Assembly: GCA_024233215.1 (NCBI GenBank)
Contig: JACKPW010000005.1
Location: 62,001-126,000, forward strand
DNA: 64,000 nt
Source: Verrucomicrobiales bacterium
GTDB lineage: Bacteria > Verrucomicrobiota > Verrucomicrobiia > Limisphaerales > J093
Reading direction: 5' to 3'
Below the pieces are notes generated by a model, which had not been told where the DNA came from, did not search any database, and saw nothing but the letters and a program-made list of their open reading frames with translations. Position numbers and translations under genes: made by a program. Positions 8,002 to 19,000 of the stretch are shown here, piece after piece; the stretch's first letter is position 1, and each line of letters starts with the position of its first letter.

Positions 8002-9782
8002 GGATCTCCGGTCTGGATTCCGTCATCCGACGGTTCCATCACCCCGCGGTGGTGGTCCTGGCAGCTGCCTTGACCGCGGTCCAAACGCTCGCGGAGGTGC
8101 CTGCGCTGCTTCACCATCAGGGGAGGGTGTTGGTCGGCGGATTGGTTTCGGACGGTCCGGCCGGTTTCAAGTTCGCGTTGGTGAGTGCAGGGGGAGGCGA
8201 GGTCTACTGGAGCAACACGGCCGACGTGAGTCCCGCCGATGGCGAACCGGATGCCGGGGTGACTCTGCAGTTGAACCGGGGTCTCTACTCGGTGCTGTTG
8301 GGCGATGAGACCCTGCCTCACATGGCCGCCATTCCCCCCGCGGTCTTTGATCATTCGGAAATGTACCTGCGCGTGTGGTTCGACCCGGACGGGGGGGGCT
8401 TCGTGCAACTGACCCCCGATCAACGCGTGGCGGCCGTGGGCTACGCGCTGATGGCGGAGTCCGTATCCGACGGAGCCATCACCGCCGGGAAGCTGGCGGC
8501 CGACGCACTGGGGAGCCTCCCTTCCGATCTCTCCGACCTGCAGACCCTGGTGGCGGAGCAGGCGGAACAGATTGCAGCGTTGCAGGACCAGGTGGCCACG
8601 TTGACGGGGGACTCCGGACTGGTGCCGGGCTTGGTCGGGGCGTCGGCGGACGGTGCGGATGCCGGCCTGCTGGGGCTCGGCTTCGAGCGCTTTGGCAGTC
8701 TGTCCGCGCCGGGTTGGGTCAACGCATCCGCCGACGGCGCGCCCTCTGCCCGATCGGGGCATACCGCCGTCTGGGCGGCTGACGTCATGATTGTGTGGGG
8801 TGGGGAAATCTCCTCCGGGCTGCCGGTGGCCAGCGGGGCGTGGTACGCTCCCGAAGCCGACGAGTGGACGCCGGTGTCCACCATCGACCCGCCGGCGGCC
8901 CGGAGCGGGCATTCGGCGATCTGGACCGGGGAGGTGATGATTGTCTGGGGCGGGACGTCGGGGGGGGCGTTTCTCGATTCCGGCGGGAGTCTGAGTCTCC
9001 ATCCGCAGAAGTGGAGCCCGCTTCCGGTGGGACCGGCGGGGCGAACCGGGCAGGTGGCGGTTTGGACGGGAGACCGCGTGTTGGTGTGGGGGGGGCGCAA
9101 CCTCGACGGTCTGTTGGCGGACGGTGCTGCTTATGATCCGGAAGCGGGTGACTGGACCGTGCTTACGACGGAGGGCTCTCCACCCGGCGCGCGGTGGGGT
9201 GCGGTGGGAGTCTGGGCGGACGACCGCTTCCTGATCTGGGGGGGAGAGGGAGCCGGCGGCCCGGTGGGGGATGGTGCGGTGCTGTTGTTTGACGGGAGCG
9301 GACAACCGGACCATTGGGAAACGCTGAGCAAAGCGGGTGCGCCCGCGGCGCGCAGCGGGCACAGTGCCGTGTGGGCTGGCGGGTGCTTGCTTGTCTGGGG
9401 TGGGCGAGGCGCCGGTGGTGTGCTCCTGGGGAACGGTGCGGCCTACGATCCCGCCACGGACGTTTGGGAGGCTTTGCCCGAGGAAGGTGCCCCGTCGGCG
9501 CGAACCGGGCACCTCGCGTTGTGGACCGGTACCGACATGCTGGTGGTCTCCGGGGAAACCTCCGCCGGGGTGACGCCGGACGGTGCCGCCTATAATCCGG
9601 CCATCGGTGGTTGGTGGTCCTTGAGTCGTGAAGGGGGTCCGCTGCCCCGCACGCGGGCGACCGGAATCTACACCGGAACCGAGCTGGCGTTGTTTGGCGG
9701 AACAAACGCAAGTGGCCAGCCCGTCGGCGCACTGCAGCGACTTGTTCCCCAACCCATCTGGTATCTGTATCGCAAGCCATGA
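7998..9782 (+). CDS. Secreted kelch-repeat protein with an N-terminal QGRV domain
   Basis: The ATG overlaps the response-regulator stop. The N-terminus (residues about 15-32) is a signal peptide or membrane segment (VVVLAAALTAVQTLAEV). Residues about 35-155 form a domain starting ALLHHQGRVLV and containing YSVLLGD and LRVWFDPDG, which recurs in the collar-domain gene at 11675. A short coiled-coil (DLQTLVAEQAEQIAALQDQV, about 176-195) follows. Seven kelch repeats come next, each of the form ARSGHTAVW...VMIVWGG, which predicts a beta-propeller; the later ones are degenerate (the last is LPRTRATGIY...ALFGGT). The likely role is extracellular binding or scaffolding. No galactose-oxidase catalytic residues were recognised. 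Confidence 0.85.
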   Translation: MRISGLDSVIRRFHHPAVVVLAAALTAVQTLAEVPALLHHQGRVLVGGLVSDGPAGFKFALVSAGGGEVYWSNTADVSPADGEPDAGVTLQLNRGLYSVLLGDETLPHMAAIPPAVFDHSEMYLRVWFDPDGGGFVQLTPDQRVAAVGYALMAESVSDGAITAGKLAADALGSLPSDLSDLQTLVAEQAEQIAALQDQVATLTGDSGLVPGLVGASADGADAGLLGLGFERFGSLSAPGWVNASADGAPSARSGHTAVWAADVMIVWGGEISSGLPVASGAWYAPEADEWTPVSTIDPPAARSGHSAIWTGEVMIVWGGTSGGAFLDSGGSLSLHPQKWSPLPVGPAGRTGQVAVWTGDRVLVWGGRNLDGLLADGAAYDPEAGDWTVLTTEGSPPGARWGAVGVWADDRFLIWGGEGAGGPVGDGAVLLFDGSGQPDHWETLSKAGAPAARSGHSAVWAGGCLLVWGGRGAGGVLLGNGAAYDPATDVWEALPEEGAPSARTGHLALWTGTDMLVVSGETSAGVTPDGAAYNPAIGGWWSLSREGGPLPRTRATGIYTGTELALFGGTNASGQPVGALQRLVPQPIWYLYRKP

Positions 9783-11590
9783 GAACGTTTCCTCCATTCC
9801 TGCGGACCTGTCTCGTCGCCCTGCTGGTGGTGGCGGGCGTGCGCTCGATGCAGGCTCAGTGGATCACCCAATTTGTCGCCCTGAAAGGTGGCTGGAACGC
9901 GGTGTATCTGCACGTGGATGCCTCCTACGACACCGTGGAACATCTGGTGGGTGAGGACGCCGCCAGCCCGATCCTGGAGATTTGGCAGTGGTCGCCGGCA
10001 CCCACGACCCAGCAGTTTGTGCAGTCCCCTCAGGAGCCGGTGGATGGTGGCAGCCAGTGGCTGAGCTGGATTCGGAACGATCCGAATTCCAGCACGCTCG
10101 AGCGGCTCCGCGGCAACACGGCCTGCCTGGTGCGGGTGGAGGCTGCCACCACTGCCTACGGATGGCAGGTCAAGGGCCGGCCGGTGCTGTACGCCCACGA
10201 ATGGACCACCACGGGGCTGAACTTCGTTGGGTTCCCAACCGATCCGCTGACGCCGCCCGTTTTCGAGAGATTCTTGGAGGCGGTGCCGGCATTCCTGGAG
10301 AAGGCGGAAATCTACCGCTACCTGGGGGGGGAACTGGGAGCCGGGAACCCGGCACGCGTTTATGGCTTGCGCACGACCCCCGTGACGCGCGGCCAGGCGT
10401 TTTGGATCCGGGCCGGCAACCTTTACAACCGCTACTACGGTCCGTTCGAGATCTACCAGGCCAATGAGACCGGAGTCGACTTTGGGGATCACCTGAACAC
10501 TTCCGCGTTCCGGTTGCGCAACCTCACCCCCGATCCACTGACCGTGACCGTGACGCTGCAGCCCTCCGAACCCCCGCCGTCGGGCCAGCCCGGCATCAGC
10601 GGGACGCCATCGTTGTTGGTGCGGGGGGCGCTGAATACCACCGACCTGACCTACGGCTACCGTGAACTGGCAGGGGGCGGGACGCATGAATGGGAACTCG
10701 CGGCCACCGGCGAGGAAGGGTCGGAGGTCGAGGTGGTCCTGGGACTCAATCGCCCCGCGATGGGAGGCAGTCCAGGGGATCTCTTTGCCGGTGTCCTGCA
10801 GTTCACGGATTCGCTGGGGCATGCCCGGGTGGATCTGGCGGTGACCGCGCTTCCCGCCTCGGCTGCCGGCCTCTGGATCGGAAGCGCTGTGGTGAAGCAG
10901 GTGGGGCAGTATCTCAAGATCTATCAGCGGGACTCGAGCAACGACCCGGTGATGAACGATGACGGCAGCTACGTGGTGCAGAGTGTGAATACCGAACTCG
11001 AGGGCGTGCCGTCGCCCTTTCCCCTGCGGTTGATTGTCCACAACCCGTCCGTGGGGCAGGCCGTCCTGATGCAGCGGGTTTATGTGGGTCTGGATGAGTT
11101 CGGCAATCCGGTCGTGAGCAACTCGGAATCGGTCCTGGATCCGGACGCGCTGGCGGACGCTCGACGGATCAGTGCCGTCCATCTGCCCTGGTCGGTGGAC
11201 AACCCCGGGTGGGCTCTTGACGGCCTGCTGGACGGCTCGGCACCGCGGGTCACCACCGTAATTCTGGATTACGCCGATCAGGCCTCAAACCCGTTCCTGC
11301 ACACCTATCATCCGGACCACGACAACCTGGACGCGGGCTTTGATCAGGAACTGGCGCGGGGATCGGAGTCCTACACCGTGGAACGCCAGATCACCCTGAC
11401 ACCGGGCGCTCCGCCTGACGACTTCAACAGTCTGACCTCGGCCGGCCACAGCGTGATCGGCGATTATGCCGAGACCATTCGGGTGATCGGGTTGCAACGT
11501 TCCGCCGGCCCGGACACCCGGACCTTCGAGGTGCGGGGGACGTACGTGCTACGCCGCATTTCCGACCTGGACACACTCACGACTCCCTAG
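9779..11590 (+). CDS. Exported protein of unknown function (603 aa)
   Basis: It starts with ATG overlapping the kelch gene stop (ATGA). The signal peptide is MRTFPPFLRTCLVALLVVAG, with cleavage near MQAQW. The mature protein begins WITQFVALKGGWNAVYLHVD. It is beta-rich, with no long hydrophobic segment and no catalytic motif I can name. Sections such as TPVTRGQAFWIRAGN and LRNLTPDPLTVTVTLQ suggest a beta-sandwich. Translational coupling on its 5' side places it in the same assembly or pathway as the kelch protein. Function unknown. Confidence 0.75.
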   Translation: MRTFPPFLRTCLVALLVVAGVRSMQAQWITQFVALKGGWNAVYLHVDASYDTVEHLVGEDAASPILEIWQWSPAPTTQQFVQSPQEPVDGGSQWLSWIRNDPNSSTLERLRGNTACLVRVEAATTAYGWQVKGRPVLYAHEWTTTGLNFVGFPTDPLTPPVFERFLEAVPAFLEKAEIYRYLGGELGAGNPARVYGLRTTPVTRGQAFWIRAGNLYNRYYGPFEIYQANETGVDFGDHLNTSAFRLRNLTPDPLTVTVTLQPSEPPPSGQPGISGTPSLLVRGALNTTDLTYGYRELAGGGTHEWELAATGEEGSEVEVVLGLNRPAMGGSPGDLFAGVLQFTDSLGHARVDLAVTALPASAAGLWIGSAVVKQVGQYLKIYQRDSSNDPVMNDDGSYVVQSVNTELEGVPSPFPLRLIVHNPSVGQAVLMQRVYVGLDEFGNPVVSNSESVLDPDALADARRISAVHLPWSVDNPGWALDGLLDGSAPRVTTVILDYADQASNPFLHTYHPDHDNLDAGFDQELARGSESYTVERQITLTPGAPPDDFNSLTSAGHSVIGDYAETIRVIGLQRSAGPDTRTFEVRGTYVLRRISDLDTLTTP

Positions 11591-11598
11591 CCCACCGC

Positions 11599-11646
11599 CT
11601 GATCCTGATCCTGAACTTGAACTTGAACTTGAACTTGAACTTCAAC
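11599..11646. repeat. Hexanucleotide tandem repeat
   Basis: Eight consecutive hexamers of the form YTGAWC/TTSAAC (CTGATC twice, CTGAAC, TTGAAC four times, TTCAAC) fill most of the 84-bp gap between the 603-residue exported protein and the collar-domain gene. Such runs can change length by slippage. This one lies 28 bp before the next start codon. Confidence 0.85.
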
Positions 11647-11674
11647 CCGCACCTCGAACCGAAACCCCAAAGCC

Positions 11675-13039
11675 ATGAGCGCTGAAATCCAAACTCCCTG
11701 CGTCCCCTTCCGGTGGGCCGGTTTCCTGTGTTGTCTCACCTTGCTGCTGTTGCCGCCGTTTGGAGCCCGTGGCGCCGACGGCAACCCGCCCGAGCGGATG
11801 ACTTACCAGGGCTACTTGACGGACGCCAACGGCGATGCCCTCGGCAGTCCGAATCCGCGCAACTACGACGTGGTGTTCCGAATTTGGCAGCATGAGAGCT
11901 CGACCTCCACCTCCGATCTGCTCTGGACCGAGCAACAGACCGTCACGGTGGACAGCGGTTACTTCAGTGTCCTGTTGGGGGAGGGGAGCGTCTACCTGAG
12001 CGAGGCGCGTCCGGCGCTTTCCACGGTCTTTCGCGGCACCACCGCGTCGGATCGGTGGCTGGCCATCACGGTGAAGGACATCGGCGGTTCCGGAGTGGAC
12101 TCGAACATTCTGCCGCGCCTGCGGCTCATGAGCTCGCCATTCACCTTTCTGGCGGCGCATGCCGTGGAAGCGGACCGCCTGGTAAACAGCAGCAGCCAGC
12201 AGGTGGTGACCATCGCCGGCAGCTACGTAGGGATCAACCAGAGCAGTCCTTCCGCGGCCCTCGATGTCACCGGGGCTCTCAAGGTCTCTGGCAACACGAC
12301 GACGGGAACGCTGAATGTCACCGACGATCTTACGGCAGGGGACAAGGTCTCCGCCGCTCGGGTCTACGGGAGCACGGTCAATTTTTCGGCGGATGGCAGC
12401 TACTTTGCCGAGGTGAAGAACATCTCCGGGGGCAACAACCCGGTCATCAACTTCGATGGGTATGACTGGCTGCAGTATCGACGGGTGCAGAATGCCTACG
12501 ACTTCATGATCAACTCCGGCACCAAGCTCACCGTGAACAGCAGCGGCATCAGCGTGCCTTCGCCGAACACCATCTCAGGCTATGGCACCATTCCCGTCGG
12601 GGGCGTGATCCTGTGGTCGGGTTCGGCCGGCTCCATTCCGGATGGCTGGGCGCTGTGTGACGGCACGGCGGTCAACGGGCATACCACGCCCGACCTGCGG
12701 AACCGGTTCGTGGTGGGTGCGGATCCGAACGGAGTGCCTGGAACGGATCCTCCGTACGAGATCGGCGACACCGGGGGGGCCGACTCGGTGACGCTCGGTA
12801 CGAGTCAGATCCCTTCCCACAGGCACAGCGTGAGAGACTACTACTTTGCTGAATCCAGCAGTCACGGTGCGAGCTACTACACCTACTGGAGCGGCAGCAA
12901 AGTGGGAAGCGGCGATACCGACGAGGACAATCGGTACCTCTTCTACATAGACAACAACACGGGCTACGAAGGCGGCGGCAATGCGCACGAGAACCGCCCG
13001 CCCTTCTATGCCCTGGCATTCATCATGCGGGTGAAATGA
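11675..13039 (+). CDS. Secreted phage tail-collar (microcystin-dependent-protein-like) protein
   Basis: The 454-residue protein has a signal peptide (FRWAGFLCCLTLLLLPPFGARGA). Its N-terminal domain starts ERMTYQGYLTDANG and includes YFSVLLGEG, matching the QGRV domain of the kelch protein. The middle is a fibre-like region with short repeated strands (ALDVTGALKVSGNTTTGTLN). The C-terminus (about residues 305-454) is a tail-collar domain: IPVGGVILWSGS, IPDGWALCDGT, TPDLRNRFVVGAD, GGADSVTLGTSQIPSHRH, ENRPPFYALAFIMRV. In phages the domain sits in tail fibres; free-standing versions occur in many bacteria with unclear roles. A Sec-exported version among adhesion-like proteins points to a surface fibre and not to a prophage, since no other phage gene is nearby. 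Confidence 0.85.
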   Translation: MSAEIQTPCVPFRWAGFLCCLTLLLLPPFGARGADGNPPERMTYQGYLTDANGDALGSPNPRNYDVVFRIWQHESSTSTSDLLWTEQQTVTVDSGYFSVLLGEGSVYLSEARPALSTVFRGTTASDRWLAITVKDIGGSGVDSNILPRLRLMSSPFTFLAAHAVEADRLVNSSSQQVVTIAGSYVGINQSSPSAALDVTGALKVSGNTTTGTLNVTDDLTAGDKVSAARVYGSTVNFSADGSYFAEVKNISGGNNPVINFDGYDWLQYRRVQNAYDFMINSGTKLTVNSSGISVPSPNTISGYGTIPVGGVILWSGSAGSIPDGWALCDGTAVNGHTTPDLRNRFVVGADPNGVPGTDPPYEIGDTGGADSVTLGTSQIPSHRHSVRDYYFAESSSHGASYYTYWSGSKVGSGDTDEDNRYLFYIDNNTGYEGGGNAHENRPPFYALAFIMRVK

Positions 13040-13093
13040 GGTTTCGACCGGCGGCCGGAACCGTGTCCAGACTCCAATCTCCCCCATCGGCAT

Positions 13094-16000
13094 ATGCGAT
13101 TCTTCCCCCTGTCTCTGCTTGTTCTCGTCGGATTCCTGAGCGCACCCGGAGCAGGAGGTGCCACCGCTGCCCTTCCTCTGGAGCTTCGCCAGAATTCCAC
13201 CCACTACAACCTCCAGTCCCAGCGGGGGGTGCCGCTTTCCACCACCGCTGGGAATCCCGCAGGTTCGGATGGCCGGGCGCCGACAGTGGAGGCGCAGCAA
13301 CTCGATGGACTGACCACCACCCCTCCCACCGCGGGGCAGTTCGGGGGATTACTAAACCTTGGGGGAACCGTGGGTTTGACACATGACGACTGGCAGACGG
13401 CGGGCGATTCGAGTGAGTTGGAGGATGGGAATGTCCCCTTCTCAGGCGAGTTGGCGGAGCAGATGAAGCTGCCCATCGCGCGATCCGGGGGCGAGGTCGC
13501 TCTCGTCCTTCGCCGGGCGCAGATCGGTGCGCCGTTCCTCAGCCGGCAGGTGTCCTTCTCTTTCGGCGCCATCGTGGAGGTGCCGGAGACCGATGAGGAT
13601 GGCGTGCTGCTGCAGGACGTCAACAAGGAGAAATACTGGTTTGCGGAACCCTATACCACCGATGACCACAACGGGCATGGTTATTATTGGAGCATCAATG
13701 CCCGCAAGGTTTTCGCGGTTCAACCGGGTCCCCTCTTCATCACCTGGAAGAAGGCGCAGCCCTACACCGATGCGACCTTCCCGGCCGGATACGAAAACCC
13801 CGGCGGCCCGCCAAGCTCGGTTACGGAGGGGAGTTTCAAGTATCTCCTGTACACCAAGCGTTACGTGGTGTCCGGCAGCGCGGTGAAACCCCCGCGGAAG
13901 ATCTACTGGACCGAGCGTGGCTTTCGTCGTCTCGGCAAGCCGGTCTCCGTCCCACCGGCCCGAGTGGGGGCCATCCATGTTGTCTACAACAACAACTTCC
14001 CGGAAACAGTCGACGCGGAGCACGCGGAACCGGGGGACAGCTACCCCACCGATGGGACGGACGAGACGCCGATGCCCGAGTTGCGCACGCTTTGGTATGA
14101 TGTGGCCCAGGAGAACATCTTTGCCTACAACCGGCAGGGCCGGGTGTTCGTGGAATTGCTCGGCGACGCCCGTCCCGACGGGCAGTCACGGGAGCATCTG
14201 GGCTTCGAGATCGTCGACGTGTTCAAGCAGCCCACGCCGGGGGATGTCCGGGTCGAGTTGGGTGAGCGCATCGTGCCCCCGCCACCGGGCGATCTTGAGG
14301 CGTTGACCCCCGAGCCGATTCTCCAGTCGGGTACCAGCTTTGCCTACCGCCATCAACCCGACGACTTCGAGAATCCCGGGTACTACGCCACGCAGGAGAC
14401 CCGGAACCTCAACGATTATCTCGTCCACTGGATGGAGTCGGGCGAGCAGGGCCTGTACTGGCCGGCCCTCTTGGGACGTTACGAGATCATCTGGCCCACG
14501 GATGTCTCCCGCTACAGTCACTATGTGCGTCCCCCCGCCACCACCGAGGACGAGGCACGTGAGACCGCGGTGGTGCTTTCCACCGAGAACGTGCCGGTCA
14601 TCGAGTATCAGGACGCGCTGGACCGGCCCCGGGCGAAGCTGACCGAGGATCTCAAGTTCTTTACCTGGTTGGATGAGGCCCATGCGGCACACCGCACGCT
14701 GCTCCGTTTCACTTCCGGCGATGCCGTCGCATTCGAACGGGTCTTCTCGTGGCTGGACACGGCGGTGAGTCACCCGAATTCCTCGCTGCGCAGCTTCTAC
14801 AGCGACTTCTCCATCCCGCCCGCCGGTGCCACCGCCTCGGGGACCGCCCGGGTGGGATCCGGCACCCTGCGCCTGACCGATGCCATCTCCAGTCAGTCGG
14901 GTGACTACGTCCTCGATGACTTCAACGCGGGCGACCCCGTACAGAGCTTCAAGGCGACCTTCATGGTCAGCATCAACGGGACCCTGGCGACCGCGGCGGA
15001 CGGGTTCAGCTTCAACTTTGGGACGGTCACGCCACCGTTGGGTGAGGAAGGAACGGGCGACGGTCTGGCGGTGAGTTTCGACAGCTACGACAATGGGAGC
15101 GGTGACGTTGCCCCCACCATTATGATCCGACGCAACGGCACCATCAAGGCTGCCGTCCAGATGGGGGAGTCACGGAATCCCACCCCGGAGCCCGCCTACG
15201 TGCTGCCGAACCCGACGGATCCCGCGACCGGCACTCCCATGACCATCGCCACCGGGGACCAGTTTGTTCCAGTTGAGATCGAGCTTCTCGCCAACGGGCG
15301 CATGGATGTCTGGTACAAGAATGTCAAGGTGCTGGCCGGCATTGCCACCGGTTACACGGCGCGAACCGGCCGGTTCTCGCTCGCCGCCCGCACCGGAGGA
15401 CAGTACTACGCCCATTGGATTGATGACCTGGCGATTGTGGTGAACCACGACAACGGCCTGGGAGACAGTCCGCTGGCAGGGAGCGTGGCGACGGACCTTG
15501 ACGCCTGGATTGCCAATACCACCTTCTACTGGCCCGACAACTCCGTCCGGCCCCGAACCGTGCGGGCAACCGTGGAGGTCGGGCAGCGGATTAATGCGCC
15601 GGCGGGTGAGCCGGGTGCGACCGGGGACTACGTGGCGGGTCACATTGACCGCCAGTCCGGCACCTCCTACGACCCAACGGCCTACATCGACCCTTTCGAG
15701 GCCGGTTTTGCGGAAGCCGCCGCCGGGGCCATCATCCCGGTCAACGCCATCCCGGGGAACAACCTGCTGGAGGTCTGGTGGTTTCGACCCAGCACGGACC
15801 GGGCCGGACTCAATGCGGGCAATGGGGAACTTGGTTTCCACAGTGCCTTCTGGCCCTCGGCGGTCGGCTACTACACCCTGCAATGGCCGGTGGATCCCGA
15901 TGAGATCGTCCTGGCGAGCAACGCCGGCAGCGGCGCGTTGAGTTCACTCGAGGCCAAAGGGAGCATCTACCGCCAGAACGATCCGACGCTCGACGGCTAC

Positions 16001-19000
16001 AATCCCAATGAGGAACACGCGATCCTCTCCGGGGGCAGCGCCTGGGCCACCCGGGATGACCTGAACATCACCGGTGGAGAAGACTATTCATCCGATCCTT
16101 ACGTGTTGGTGCGCTATACGGCCTCCGATGGGCGCCCGGGGATGACACCCTTCCACGTGGTGCGGGAGGACGCCGCTCGCGGCTGGGTGTTTGACTACAT
16201 CACGCCGGCCGGGCGCCTGCTTCAGGCACCCATGCCCCTGCCTCTGCTGGGCAAACCGATTGAGGGGACGGGCGATGATGCCTTCAGCCTGAATACCGAA
16301 CCCACCCCGGGGGTGGGGGAAGGGGATCTGCCGGTCAACTGGGATGAGGCGCGTGATGCCGTGGGCCCCCAGGCACACTATCCCCGTTTCACGTGGGAGG
16401 ATCGACATCACGACTTCTGGGTCTATCGTGGTCCGCACGCCGGCCTGCCCGACTTGGAGGCGGGGACCTATGATCCGGACACGGACACCTTCGGCGACCT
16501 CCCTGCCGCCACGGCCGTGGTGAACGAGGCATTCCGCTACACCGTGCATGTTTCCCGTCGAGCTGAGAACCTTACGCTTTCGGGGACGGATCTCCCGACC
16601 TGGATGCACGTGGAAGGCATGTCCCTGGTGGGCATCCCGAGCGCCAGCCTGGCGGAGACCGGATTCGCGTTGAAGGTCTACGACCTCTACAGCGGGGAAC
16701 AGGTCGACCTGTTGCTGGCACTCCAGGTGGTGGACTCCGGGGTCGTTCAGACCCAGGAACCGCTCGCGTTGGTGTGTGACAATCCCTACACCGGCACTTC
16801 CGTGGTGTACACGACCCGCCCTCCCTACCTGGCTGTTTCGCCGGCACCGGCAAACAGCTTCACCATGCGGTTCTACTACCAGACCGACCCGGCTTTTGAC
16901 TGGCCGGGTATGGACAATCCGCCGCCCGCGGGGAGCAACGTCCCGTATCTGCGCCCGATCGATTCGAGCACCGGCGAGTATGTCGGGGACGCGGCCTCCA
17001 AGGAGACCGAATCCCTGCAGGTTGTTTACCGTCCCGTCTGGCCCGTGGCGGATCCCAGCGATTCCTCGAAGCCGCTGCCCGTGCTGTCCTTCAGTTCGAC
17101 CCTGACCACGCCCCGGAACGGCCTGCCGGGTGTTCGGGGCATGCTGACGGCGAACCTGCTTTACCAGCAGGCCATCGCCGCGGACATGGATGCCGCCAGC
17201 CCTGCCGTGGTCCTGCACGACCCGACGCGTGAGAAGGCCTCGGGTCTGCACGATCACGATCTGTCGGAACTGCCGGGCGGGGTCCACAAGATCGCTTATC
17301 AGGGACGGTGGTACTTCCCGAACCTGCCACCGCACCTGGTCGAGCGGGTCTTCTACGATCCCGTGCGCGGCAGCGAAGGCTCCCTGGTGTTGCGAGGTGA
17401 GTTCGTGGATGAAGTGCTGGGGGAGAGCTATCTGTTGCTCAACGTGCTGCGGGGTTCGGACTTGGCGGCCGTTAAGGAGTTGTGCCCCACCGGGGATCCC
17501 GACAAATCCGACTGGGATGCCTTGGTGGACGATCTCGCCACGGACGTGGAGACGTTCCGCGAGTCCCCGACCACCCCGGGGACCTATGAGCCCGACCCGG
17601 ATCTCACTGTGGCCGCCGGAGTCGGAGAACTTGCGTTCGTGACCAGTGCCAACACGGCGGTGAATTCGTACGCGCTGAGTGCCACCGGACCGGGCGAAGG
17701 GTACGTGACGCTGGTTGAATCCGGCGGCACCGCTTTCACGCAGCCGGGCGATCCCGTCGCCCTGCACGTTTTCAAGGTGGGTGGCGACCTTTACCGGGGG
17801 GAACTCAAGGTGATTCTTGCCGACAACCCGATGAGCGAGCAGGTGACCCTCCAGCACACGGCGGATCTGGCTGGTCGGTTCGACGAGTTTGATTACGAGT
17901 GGAAGATCGCCGCGCCGGTGGACGGGCTGCCGCCGGATGCGGACGCCGACATGTCGAACTACCAGGCCCTGGCGGCGGGTGCCGACCAGCCGCGGTACAC
18001 CCTCGGGGGAGCGGGCGTCCGGACCCTCGGCGACAATTACCTCGTCATGCGGTACCGGCCCACGGTTGCCACCCACCCGCGCTGCAACGAGTGGTCCGAG
18101 TGGACCGAACCCGCGCTGGCGGAAGGCTGGATCAAGCGGGTGCTGGCGGGGATCAACCCGTTCAACCAGCGGATCCGGGACTTGTTCAACAACCGGGTCA
18201 ACACGGACGTCAGCATGCTGACACAGGCGGGTACGCGCTGGGAAGGGGACGTGGCGCTGAACCTGGACAACATCAACGAGCACGGGTTGATCGAGATCTA
18301 CGAAACGGTCCTCCGTCGCGGTCGCGCCCTGAGCATCGAGGCCGGCTACAACTATGGTCCGGCCAATGACGCCCTCCTGCTGGCGGCCGGCTATCTGCAT
18401 GACCTCTACATGATGGTGGGGGATGAGGCCTGGGCCGATGCCGCGAATCCCACCATCGGCATCGGTACGGCGGACCACACCTACGGGGACATGGCGACCG
18501 CGCTGTTCGCGTTCAAGGGACAGGAACCGTCGTTGCTGGAGGAGGAACTGGCGCTGCTGCGAGGCCGTGATGACATCCTGCTTCCGGGGGTGGAAGTGGC
18601 CCCCGTTTACAACCGATTGGTATGGAACTACACCCGTGGAATCGACTCCGGCGAGGTCATCTATGCCCTGAATTACAACATCCAGGAGGACCCGAGCCTC
18701 GAGCCCGACGGGGTCATCGACGCAGCGGATGCGGCCCGCATGTTCCCGCAGGGCCACGGCGACGCCTACGGCCATTACCTGACCGCCCTGAAAGGCTACT
18801 ACTCCCTGCTGATGAACGCGTCGTTTGACTGGGTGCCCCGCATTGAGGCGGTGAATGTGCTCGGCAAGGCCGTCTCCGTGGACTACCTGGACGAGCGAAA
18901 GTTCGCCGAGGCGGCGGTGGCGGTCGGACGCGCGGGACAGCAGGTGTTCGACCTGACCTGGCGTCGGGACTACCGGCCCGAGAGCACCTCCGGCTGGGAG

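Noticed and set aside
11675..13039. Prophage tail region
   Set aside because: Only the collar domain is phage-like. The protein has a Sec signal and sits among exported proteins, with no capsid, terminase or integrase nearby.
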